64,000 bases of DNA from an uncultured Aquimarina sp. (GTDB taxonomy: Bacteria; Bacteroidota; Bacteroidia; Flavobacteriales; Flavobacteriaceae). The stretch covers positions 23,482-87,481 of the forward strand of contig CALGLV010000005.1 of NCBI GenBank assembly GCA_937958985.1. Direction: 5' to 3'. A program made the position numbers and the translations under genes. Positions 8,046-15,916 of the stretch are shown piece after piece (the first letter of the stretch is position 1; each line of letters opens with the position of its first letter). Under the pieces are notes generated by a model, which worked only from the letters and a program-made list of their open reading frames with translations, made no database searches and was not told the origin of the DNA.

Positions 8046-9098
8046 TTAAATGAAATAATTTACAAATAGGGCTACTACATAATTATAACTATTTATTCCT
8101 TTCGATTGATTATTAACTTTTAAAAACTCACCGTAAAAAAGTTTAAATAGCGGTTCTAAAGGGTTATCGTAAGCCAACCAAAACTCTCGGCTTTCATCAT
8201 AATTTTTTAAAATCCCAGGACGCATTTTTTCTTTGATGCATATAAATTTTTGATAATCTCTAAGGTATAACTCATGTAAGCAATAACGCAAAGCAAAAGT
8301 GTAACCCGAATATTGAAAATAAGGATCGTTACTATTCATACAGGCCATTACACCAATAAAATTAGCTTCATTTTCTTTAGCAAACCCTAATTGGTGAGCT
8401 TCTTCATGGCAGCTTGTAGTTGGCATTTTGTAAGGCACAATTAATCGGTTTACTTGCGCTTCGTTGGTAAACGGATTTAAATAACCGCTAAAACCCATAT
8501 AAGTTAAAGGAATGCTCAACATTGATTTTTTTATACTTTTTGGAGCATACTTTAGTTTAGGAATTTTTTTGTGCAACTCATTATAAGCTTCTATGGTACG
8601 ATCAAAAATTTGCTCTGTTGTGTATTGAAACGTCACAGCTAAACTATCTACAGCTTCTATTTGTTGGTGTAACTCATTGGATTTTTTAAGTAATTTAAGC
8701 GTTACTTGTTCTAGTTGGTCTGTGGTGTACTTATCTTCAATTTGTAAAATTTTATGCAATGGGTTTCGGTAATAATTTAATCCCCACAGTAAATGAAATG
8801 CAAAGTAAATAACAGAGGCTAAAACTAAAGACTTTCGAACAACTTCTTGGAAGGTTACTTGGCGTTTTCTTATTTTTTTAAATATAAAAGCTAAAATATT
8901 AATCGCAATAATTAGGTATAAAATATCACCAACAGAAAAAGGGAATACACCAAATATAGACCGCAATAACTTGCTTATTTGTGGATATAAAACCTGACTG
9001 TAATTTTCTTCAACCCAAAGGCTATGGTTACTGGCCCATTTTATAAATAAAATTTGAACAGGAAGTATTATCGGAAGAATCCACTTTTTTAAATTCAT
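8046..9098 (-). CDS. DUF3810 membrane protein with HExxH motif
   Basis: 350-residue integral membrane protein of the DUF3810 family. There are hydrophobic helices at about residues 8-25, 55-75 and 88-105, then a soluble domain. That domain carries HEEAHQLGF (His231-His235) followed by KENEANFIG, a layout like zinc metallopeptidases (HExxH plus a downstream Glu). Family proteins are annotated as uncharacterised. Peptidase activity is inference from the motif. It is transcribed alone, divergent from pepD, and ends 36 bases from a shared terminator. Confidence 0.8.
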   Translation of the reverse strand: MNLKKWILPIILPVQILFIKWASNHSLWVEENYSQVLYPQISKLLRSIFGVFPFSVGDILYLIIAINILAFIFKKIRKRQVTFQEVVRKSLVLASVIYFAFHLLWGLNYYRNPLHKILQIEDKYTTDQLEQVTLKLLKKSNELHQQIEAVDSLAVTFQYTTEQIFDRTIEAYNELHKKIPKLKYAPKSIKKSMLSIPLTYMGFSGYLNPFTNEAQVNRLIVPYKMPTTSCHEEAHQLGFAKENEANFIGVMACMNSNDPYFQYSGYTFALRYCLHELYLRDYQKFICIKEKMRPGILKNYDESREFWLAYDNPLEPLFKLFYGEFLKVNNQSKGINSYNYVVALFVNYFI

Positions 9099-9143
9099 GT
9101 CTTAAAAATAGTTATTTTTAGTTATTTGACATTTATGAATACT

Positions 9144-9151
9144 TATATTTG
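9144..9151 (+). promoter_or_regulatory. Bacteroidota -7 promoter element
   Basis: TATATTTG matches TAnnTTTG 19 bases before the pepD ATG. A TTTG at 9125-9128 could serve as the -33 element, although the spacing (15 bases) is short. Confidence 0.5.
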
Positions 9152-9170
9152 AGTAAAAGAAGCCTTATTT

Positions 9171-10634
9171 ATGAATACAGATATACTACAATTACAACCA
9201 CAGTCTCTTTGGAAGCAATTTTCAGCACTTAATGCCGTTCCTCGTCCTTCTAAAAAAGAAGAACGCGTTATTGCTTTTATGATTGATTTTGCAAAATCTT
9301 TGGGGTTAGTATATAAACAAGATGCGGAAGGAAATGTAGTAATTATAAAACCCGCTAGCAAAGGTTTTGAAAACAGAAAAACCGTAGTAATGCAGTCGCA
9401 TTTGGATATGGTACATCAAAAAAACAATGATACTCAGTTCGATTTTAATACACAGGGTATTCAAATGAAGGTTGAAGGAGATTGGGTAAAAGCAGAGGGA
9501 ACTACTTTAGGGGCGGATAATGGTATTGGAGTAGCTACTATTATGGCAATTTTAGCTTCAAATACAATTAAGCATCCTACTATTGAAGCGCTATTTACTG
9601 TTGATGAAGAAACGGGAATGACAGGAGCTCAAAATCTAGGAAATGATTTGCTTACAGGTAAAATTTTATTGAATTTAGATACCGAAGAAGATGATGAAAT
9701 TTGTATTGGGTGTGCTGGTGGTGTAGATGTTACTGCAAAACGTTCATATAAGCAAGAGATGGTTGATGAGACTAAAGCAGCTTATAAGATTTCGGTAAAA
9801 GGCTTAGAGGGCGGACATTCGGGAATTGAAATTCATAAAGGTTTAGGAAATGCTAACAAAATTATGAATAGGCTGCTATTAGATGCCTATGAAAATTTTG
9901 GATTGAGAATCCATAGTTTACAAGGAGGGAGTCTTCGAAATGCAATCCCAAGAGAAAGCGATGCTGTTGTGGTAGTTGATAAAGTCCATCAACAAGCTTT
10001 TGAAACAGAAATGAAATTACTTTCTGATTTAATAAAAGCGGAACAACAAAAAATGGATCCGAATTTAAAAATTGATGTCGTAAAAACGGAAGCACCACAA
10101 AAAATAATGGATTTAGGGGTGCAAATAGGTATTTTAAAATCTATATATGCAGCTCATAACGGAGTGTTTCGTATGTCTCCAGAAATAAAAGATTTAGTCG
10201 AGGCCTCTAATAATATAGCTAAAGTTATAATAAGTAACGGAACACTACAAATTGAATGCTTAACACGAAGTAGTGTAGAGTCTTCAAGGGACGATGTTGC
10301 TAATAGTTTACGAGCAGCGTTTGAGCTTTCTGGCTGCGAAGTTGCTTTTGGAGGAGAATACCCAGGGTGGCAACCTAAAAGAGATGCTGCAATTTTACAA
10401 TTGGTAGACGATACGTATTATGAGTTACACAAAGAAAGAGCACATGTAATGGCCTGTCATGCAGGTTTGGAATGTGGTATAATAGGAGAGCATTATCCGG
10501 AAATGGAAATGATATCATTTGGACCTACTATTCTAGGAGCACATTCTCCTGACGAGCGTGTTTCAATAAGCTCTGTACAAAAATACTGGAAATTGGTTTT
10601 AGCTGTTTTAGAAAATATTCCAGAAGAATCATAG
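9171..10634 (+). CDS. pepD: Aminoacyl-histidine dipeptidase (Xaa-His dipeptidase, M20)
   Basis: 487-residue cytosolic zinc dipeptidase of the M20C/PepD family, splitting dipeptides such as carnosine-type Xaa-His. The metal ligands are visible: His in MQSHLDMVHQ, bridging Asp in TLGADNGIG, Glu pair in VDEETGMTGA, Asp in LNLDTEEDDE, and C-terminal His in ILGAHSPDERVS. The lid-domain motif EGGHSGIEIHKG is also present. Length is normal. It is monocistronic with its own promoter motif and is followed by a large inverted repeat. Confidence 0.93.
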   Translation: MNTDILQLQPQSLWKQFSALNAVPRPSKKEERVIAFMIDFAKSLGLVYKQDAEGNVVIIKPASKGFENRKTVVMQSHLDMVHQKNNDTQFDFNTQGIQMKVEGDWVKAEGTTLGADNGIGVATIMAILASNTIKHPTIEALFTVDEETGMTGAQNLGNDLLTGKILLNLDTEEDDEICIGCAGGVDVTAKRSYKQEMVDETKAAYKISVKGLEGGHSGIEIHKGLGNANKIMNRLLLDAYENFGLRIHSLQGGSLRNAIPRESDAVVVVDKVHQQAFETEMKLLSDLIKAEQQKMDPNLKIDVVKTEAPQKIMDLGVQIGILKSIYAAHNGVFRMSPEIKDLVEASNNIAKVIISNGTLQIECLTRSSVESSRDDVANSLRAAFELSGCEVAFGGEYPGWQPKRDAAILQLVDDTYYELHKERAHVMACHAGLECGIIGEHYPEMEMISFGPTILGAHSPDERVSISSVQKYWKLVLAVLENIPEES

Positions 10635-10663
10635 TTTTTTGTCTTTAAACGAATCTTAAAATA

Positions 10664-10713
10664 AATGCTTTAATAGAATCTGAAATCAATATTTCTAATT
10701 CTATTAAAGCATT
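10664..10713. terminator. Long 16-bp hairpin after pepD
   Basis: Perfect 16-bp inverted repeat, arms 10664-10679 and 10698-10713. Inside the loop a second 5-bp stem (GAAAT/ATTTC, 10682-10686 and 10691-10695) makes an extended structure. It begins 30 bases after the pepD stop. There is no T-run directly after the right arm, so terminator function is probable but not certain. Confidence 0.5.
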
Positions 10714-11133
10714 ACTATTTGATACCTATTTACAAAATGTTGATTACAGGGTTTAAAATAGGTTCCCCAATGTCTAGTAATATTTTGCACGCTTCTTAAG
10801 TAGCTATAAGTAGATGGGGTTTTTTGAGCATCTGTTTTTCTTTAAGTAACCTAGCTCAACGATAAGTTAATCACATTTCTTAAGATATAGTATTAAGCTT
10901 GGCCAATTAGATTGAATAATTTACTAGAAAAATGAAATAGAGGTGTATTTGTAATTGTTTATTATTCAATAATTTACAACAAAAACGGTTTCAACTTGAT
11001 TTTTATGGATACTATATCAATTTGTTTTAAGGATTCGTTAAAACACATTTTTTTTGGTAAAAACTTAGGTATTTAATTATAAAAAACAGATAATTATATT
11101 AGATTAGTCAGTAGTTAAAAACAAATTTCATTA
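10714..11133 (+). other. Gene-free AT-rich stretch upstream of glgA
   Basis: About 420 bases without a credible ORF, RNA gene or exact TAnnTTTG promoter. Near matches TGTATTTG and TCAATTTG occur but each deviates at one position. The length is unusual for this compact window and it directly precedes the glycogen cluster, so regulatory signals for glgA may be here. I recognise none. Confidence 0.5.
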
Positions 11134-12573
11134 ATGCAAATAATTCATATTAGTGCAGAGTGTTTTCCCATAGCTAAAGTGGGAGGATTAGCAGATGTAG
11201 TTGGTGCATTGCCAAAATATCAAGAAGCCTCAGGGGTATCTTCAAGTGTCGTAATGCCTTTTTACGATAATAAATTTACTCAGTCAAATAACAAAAAATT
11301 AAAAACGATAACAAAAGGAATTGTAAGCCTTGGGAATCAAAATTTTGATTACGTTATTTTGAAATTGAACAAAAACGTTTTAGGGTTTGATGTTCATTTA
11401 ATTAAAATCGACGGATTAACAGATAAAGAAAATGTATACGGTTATCCAAATGACGTAGAACGATTTGTGGCTTTCCAAAAAGTAGCTTGTGATTATATTC
11501 TTTTGGTTAAAAATAAACCTAATGTAGTTCACTGTCACGACCACCACACAGGATTTATTCCCTTTTTTATGGGGCACGGATTCAAGTATAGTTTGTTAAA
11601 AAATATCCCATCTGTACTAACTATTCATAATGCTCAATACCAAGGAGATTTTGAATATGATAAAATGCATTATTTAGCTAATTTTAATATTGAAAATGCG
11701 GGTCTTATAGATTGGTACGGACGTATTAATCCCTTGGCTACAGCTATAAAATGTGCATGGAAAATAACTACAGTTTCTCCTAATTATTTAAATGAATTAC
11801 AAGAAATAGCCAATGGCTTAGAAGGCTTATTACGTAACGAAAAAGAAAAATCACTTGGAATTTTAAATGGAGTTGATACCGGGGTTTGGAACCCTAAAAC
11901 CGACTTTATGTTAGTGTCAAATTTTGATTTAAGAAGTGTAAATAAAGGTCGGAAAGGTAATAAAGAAGCGCTATGCAAAAAGTTTGGTTTAGATGAATCT
12001 TTGCCTTTAGTAGCATTTATAGGGAGGTTTGTATATGAAAAAGGTTCCGACCTTTTAGCTGACGCTGTTTATAATGTATTAGAGGTTCAAAAACAAAAAG
12101 TTAATATTCTTGTATTGGGAAGTGGAAACCCAGAAACAGAAAAGGAGTTAAACGATTTAAAAGAAAAGATCCCAACCAATTTTAATACATATATAGGGTA
12201 TAGCGAAGAGTTATCACATGTAATTTATGGTGGGGCAGATTTTTTATTAATGCCTTCAAGAGTAGAACCTTGTGGACTCAATCAAATGTATGCTATGCGC
12301 TATGGTATGATTCCTATTGTAAGTAATGTAGGAGGACTTAGCGATACAGTAATCGATATTGATAACGGGGAAGATGGATACGGAATTGTAATAAACGATA
12401 TTAATGTACACGAAATAAGTTTTGCTATACAAAGAGCTGTTGATGTATATGCCAATGCAACATTTTTTAAAGCAAAGCGAAAGCAATTAATGAAAATCGA
12501 GAATAGCTGGAATAAATCAGCTAAAGAATATTTAAAAATGTATGAATCAATTATAAAATTGTCAAAAAAGTAA
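11134..12573 (+). CDS. glgA: Glycogen synthase (GT5)
   Basis: 479-residue bacterial glycogen/starch synthase that extends alpha-1,4-glucan from ADP-glucose. The N-terminal KVGGLADVVGALP holds the ADP-glucose-binding Lys (family KTGGL). HCHDHHTGFIP, TIHNAQYQG and GLEGLLRNEKEKSLGILNGVD are family signatures, and the C-terminal SRVEPCGLNQMYAMRYG carries the catalytic Glu region. It is the first gene of the glycogen cluster, with glgC starting 4 bases after its stop, so translation is probably coupled. Confidence 0.95.
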   Translation: MQIIHISAECFPIAKVGGLADVVGALPKYQEASGVSSSVVMPFYDNKFTQSNNKKLKTITKGIVSLGNQNFDYVILKLNKNVLGFDVHLIKIDGLTDKENVYGYPNDVERFVAFQKVACDYILLVKNKPNVVHCHDHHTGFIPFFMGHGFKYSLLKNIPSVLTIHNAQYQGDFEYDKMHYLANFNIENAGLIDWYGRINPLATAIKCAWKITTVSPNYLNELQEIANGLEGLLRNEKEKSLGILNGVDTGVWNPKTDFMLVSNFDLRSVNKGRKGNKEALCKKFGLDESLPLVAFIGRFVYEKGSDLLADAVYNVLEVQKQKVNILVLGSGNPETEKELNDLKEKIPTNFNTYIGYSEELSHVIYGGADFLLMPSRVEPCGLNQMYAMRYGMIPIVSNVGGLSDTVIDIDNGEDGYGIVINDINVHEISFAIQRAVDVYANATFFKAKRKQLMKIENSWNKSAKEYLKMYESIIKLSKK

Positions 12574-12577
12574 CCCT

Positions 12578-13855
12578 ATGTTAAATAAAAAAGTGCTGAG
12601 TATTATCCTAGGAGGAGGAAGAGGAACACGTTTAGAGCCATTAACAAGTCACCGCTCAAAACCAGCAGTTCCTATTGCAGGAAAATATAGATTGGTAGAT
12701 ATTCCAATTTCAAATTGTTTGAACAACGATTTAAAAAGAATGTTTGTTTTAACACAATTTAATTCAGCGTCATTAAATTCTCACGTAAAAAACACCTATC
12801 AGTTTAGCGGGTTTAGTAATGCATTTGTAGATATTTTAGCCGCTGAGCAAACACCAGATAATCAAACATGGTTTCAGGGTACTTCGGATGCCGTAAAACA
12901 ATGTCAACATCATTTTAATAGAATTGATGATTGGGAATATGCTTTAATTCTCTCAGGAGATCAATTGTACCAAATGGATTTAATGCAAATGGTAGAAGAT
13001 CACGTAAAGAGTGGTGCAGAAATCACAGTTGCAACGCAGCCAGTATCCTCCAAAGAAGCTCCAGCATTTGGTATTTTAAAAACCGATGAAAATAGTTTCA
13101 TAAAAACCTTTACAGAAAAACCTCCTTTAGAAGAATTATCAGGGTGGGAATCTGAGGTTTCTGAAAAGATGAAATCAGAAGGAAAAGAATATTTAGCTTC
13201 TATGGGTATCTATATCTTTAATAGAAAAGTGTTAGATGAAGTATTAAGTAATGACGCTATTGATTTTGGTAAAGAAATTATTCCTGATGCAATAACAGGA
13301 GGAAGAAAAGTATATGGATATCAATACGAAGGATATTGGGAGGATATAGGAACAATAAAAGCTTTTTATGAAGCTAATTTAGCGTTAACGGATGATATTC
13401 CTAAATTCAATTTATTCGACAAAGAAAATACCATACTTACAAGAGCGAGAATTTTACCTCCTTGTAAAATAAATAATACAAGAGTAAGCAAGGCCATGAT
13501 AAGTGAAGGATGTATTGTTTCGGCTACCTCAATAGAACATTCTATAATAGGAGTGCGCTCTCGAATAGGTGAAGGTACAGTTATTAAAGATGCATATATT
13601 ATGGGGGCAGATAATTACCAAACCTTAACAGAAATCGATACGTGTTTAAAATTAGGTAAGCCTTATATTGGTATTGGAGATAATTGTAATTTAAGTGGAG
13701 TTATAGTAGAAAAAAACTGCCGTATTGGTAATAATGTTACAATCAAAGGAGGAGATCATCTATCAGATGTTGAAACTGATACTTATGTGGTTAGAGATGG
13801 TGTAATTGTAATAAAGAATAGTGCAGTTATAGCTCCAAACACAGTAATTGGTTAA
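12578..13855 (+). CDS. glgC: Glucose-1-phosphate adenylyltransferase (ADP-glucose pyrophosphorylase)
   Basis: 425-residue enzyme making ADP-glucose from ATP and glucose-1-phosphate, the committed step of glycogen synthesis. The N-terminal nucleotidyltransferase motif is GGGRGTRLEPLTSHRSKPAV. SGDQLYQMD and the sugar-phosphate site FTEKPP with MGIYIF follow, and a C-terminal left-handed beta helix (repeats such as GVRSRIGEGTVIKDAYIMG) covers about residues 290-425. It supplies the substrate for the preceding glgA and is probably allosterically regulated like other GlgC enzymes. A hairpin separates it from glgB. Confidence 0.95.
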   Translation: MLNKKVLSIILGGGRGTRLEPLTSHRSKPAVPIAGKYRLVDIPISNCLNNDLKRMFVLTQFNSASLNSHVKNTYQFSGFSNAFVDILAAEQTPDNQTWFQGTSDAVKQCQHHFNRIDDWEYALILSGDQLYQMDLMQMVEDHVKSGAEITVATQPVSSKEAPAFGILKTDENSFIKTFTEKPPLEELSGWESEVSEKMKSEGKEYLASMGIYIFNRKVLDEVLSNDAIDFGKEIIPDAITGGRKVYGYQYEGYWEDIGTIKAFYEANLALTDDIPKFNLFDKENTILTRARILPPCKINNTRVSKAMISEGCIVSATSIEHSIIGVRSRIGEGTVIKDAYIMGADNYQTLTEIDTCLKLGKPYIGIGDNCNLSGVIVEKNCRIGNNVTIKGGDHLSDVETDTYVVRDGVIVIKNSAVIAPNTVIG

Positions 13856-13880
13856 TATAGAATTAACCACACAACAATTA

Positions 13881-13911
13881 AAGCACTTACTACTAGTAGG
13901 TGCTTATTTTT
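13881..13911 (+). terminator. Hairpin plus T-run between glgC and glgB
   Basis: Near-palindrome AAGCACTTACTA-C-TAGTAGGTGCTT with one G-T pair, followed by ATTTTT. It looks like an intrinsic terminator or attenuator that could lower expression of glgB relative to glgA-glgC. Confidence 0.65.
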
Positions 13912-13932
13912 AATAAATAATTAAATTATTAT

Positions 13933-15840
13933 ATGTCTCAAGTTCAATCGTATTCGCTGTTTACAGATTTTGATATTTCATTACTTAAAAGCGGGACACA
14001 TTACAATTTGTTTGAAAAGTTTGGAGCTCATGTAATTACTCTTAACGGAGTTGAAGGAACTTATTTTTCGGTATGGGCGCCCTCGGCAAAAACAGTTTCT
14101 GTAATAGGGAATTTTAATTATTGGTCAGGCAACGAACACCAATTAAATGTTCGTTGGGACAGCTCTGGAGTTTGGGAAGGTTTTATACCTGGTATAGGTC
14201 ATGGTGAGTTATATAAATATAAAATTGAATCTCATAATAATGGCATTGTAACCGAAAAAGCAGATCCGTATGGTAGGCTATGTGAATTACCGCCTAAAAC
14301 AGCTTCTATCATTCAAAAAGCGTCTACCTATAAATGGAAAGACACTGCTTGGATGGGGTATCGTAAGGATAAAAATGGATTAGATAAGCCTTATGCGGTA
14401 TACGAGGTTCATTTAGAGTCTTGGAAAAAAAATGCTAATAACGAAAACCTAAGTTTTAAAGAATTAGCCAAAGATTTAGTAGCTTATGTTAAGGCAATGA
14501 ATTTTACTCATGTAGAATTTATGCCTGTTATGGAATACCCTTATTCCCCTTCATGGGGATATCAGCTAACAGGGTATTTCGCGCCAAGTTCTCGATTTGG
14601 TCAACCAGACGATCTTAAATATTTAATCGATCAATTCCATCAAAATGATATAGGAGTATTGATAGATTGGGTACCCTCTCATTTTCCAGAAGATGCACAC
14701 GGTTTAGGAATGTTTGATGGATCTCACTTGTATGAATATCCAGATCCTCGTAAAGGATATCATCCAGATTGGAAAAGTTTAATATTTAACTATAGTCGAA
14801 ACGAAGTAAAAGCCTTTTTAATTAGTAACGCCGTTTTTTGGTTGCAAGAATTTCATATCGATGGTTTAAGAGTAGATGCAGTAGCTTCAATGTTATACTT
14901 AGATTATTCAAGAGAAGAAGGAGGTTGGGAGCCTAATATTTACGGCGGCAATGAAAACTTAGAGGCAAAGGATTTTTTAATAGCTTTAAATAAAGAAATT
15001 TATACTCGCTTTGAAGGAGTACAAACCATAGCGGAAGAATCTACCGCTTTCCCCGGTGTTACTAAACCTGTAGAGTATGGCGGTTTAGGTTTTGGAATGA
15101 AGTGGATGATGGGTTGGATGAATGATACCTTGGATTATTTTTCTAAAGACACTTTTTTTAGACAATACCACCAAAATGATATTACTTTTAGTTTAGCCTA
15201 TGCTTTTAGCGAAAATTTCATGTTACCCTTATCTCATGATGAGGTAGTGCATGGCAAAAAATCGTTGATTTATAAAATGCCGGGCGACGATTGGCAACGT
15301 TTTGCAAACTTAAGAGTAATGTTGGGCTTAATGTATATGCACCCAGGAACTAAACTATTGTTTATGGGGGGGGAGTTTGCTCAAACCTCTGAATGGAATT
15401 TTGAACACAGCTTAGATTGGCATTTACTTCAGTACGAGCCACATCATAAATTTCAATCTTACATGAAAGAATTGAATTTAACCTACCAAAAAGAGCCAGC
15501 TTTATTTGAAAAAGGATTTAGCGGAGAAGGTTTTGAATGGATATCATTAGACGATAGTCAAAATTCAGTAATGAGTTTTATTCGTAAAGGTCATGATGTG
15601 CAAAACGATTTGATTGTATTATGTAATTTCACCCCTGAAGTAAGAGAAAATTACGGTATTGGTGTTCATGAAAAAGGTGAATGGAAAGAAATTTTCAATT
15701 CTGATTTAGAAGAATATTATGGAAGTGGGGTTAAAAATGAAAATATCTTAAAAGCAGAGAGTAAAAAACTACATAACAAAAATTATTCACTTTTTCTAAC
15801 ACTACCACCGTTATCGGTAGTTGTTTTAAAGAGTATATGA
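13933..15840 (+). CDS. glgB: 1,4-alpha-glucan branching enzyme (GH13)
   Basis: 635-residue branching enzyme introducing alpha-1,6 branches in glycogen. An N-terminal CBM48-type domain (FSVWAPSAKTVSVIGNFNYW) precedes the GH13 barrel. The catalytic set is present: nucleophile Asp in IDGLRVDAVASML, acid/base Glu in TIAEEST, and stabilising Asp in LSHDEVVHGK. The signature MEYPYSPSWGYQLTGYFAPS is also conserved. A C-terminal all-beta domain ends the protein. It is third in the glycogen cluster, 77 bases after glgC with a hairpin between them. Confidence 0.95.
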   Translation: MSQVQSYSLFTDFDISLLKSGTHYNLFEKFGAHVITLNGVEGTYFSVWAPSAKTVSVIGNFNYWSGNEHQLNVRWDSSGVWEGFIPGIGHGELYKYKIESHNNGIVTEKADPYGRLCELPPKTASIIQKASTYKWKDTAWMGYRKDKNGLDKPYAVYEVHLESWKKNANNENLSFKELAKDLVAYVKAMNFTHVEFMPVMEYPYSPSWGYQLTGYFAPSSRFGQPDDLKYLIDQFHQNDIGVLIDWVPSHFPEDAHGLGMFDGSHLYEYPDPRKGYHPDWKSLIFNYSRNEVKAFLISNAVFWLQEFHIDGLRVDAVASMLYLDYSREEGGWEPNIYGGNENLEAKDFLIALNKEIYTRFEGVQTIAEESTAFPGVTKPVEYGGLGFGMKWMMGWMNDTLDYFSKDTFFRQYHQNDITFSLAYAFSENFMLPLSHDEVVHGKKSLIYKMPGDDWQRFANLRVMLGLMYMHPGTKLLFMGGEFAQTSEWNFEHSLDWHLLQYEPHHKFQSYMKELNLTYQKEPALFEKGFSGEGFEWISLDDSQNSVMSFIRKGHDVQNDLIVLCNFTPEVRENYGIGVHEKGEWKEIFNSDLEEYYGSGVKNENILKAESKKLHNKNYSLFLTLPPLSVVVLKSI

Positions 15841-15916
15841 TTTAACTTTATATAATAACTTAAGTAGCACCCTAAGGGGTATATTTATAATCTTTGAAAA
15901 AAACTAATCAATTGTT

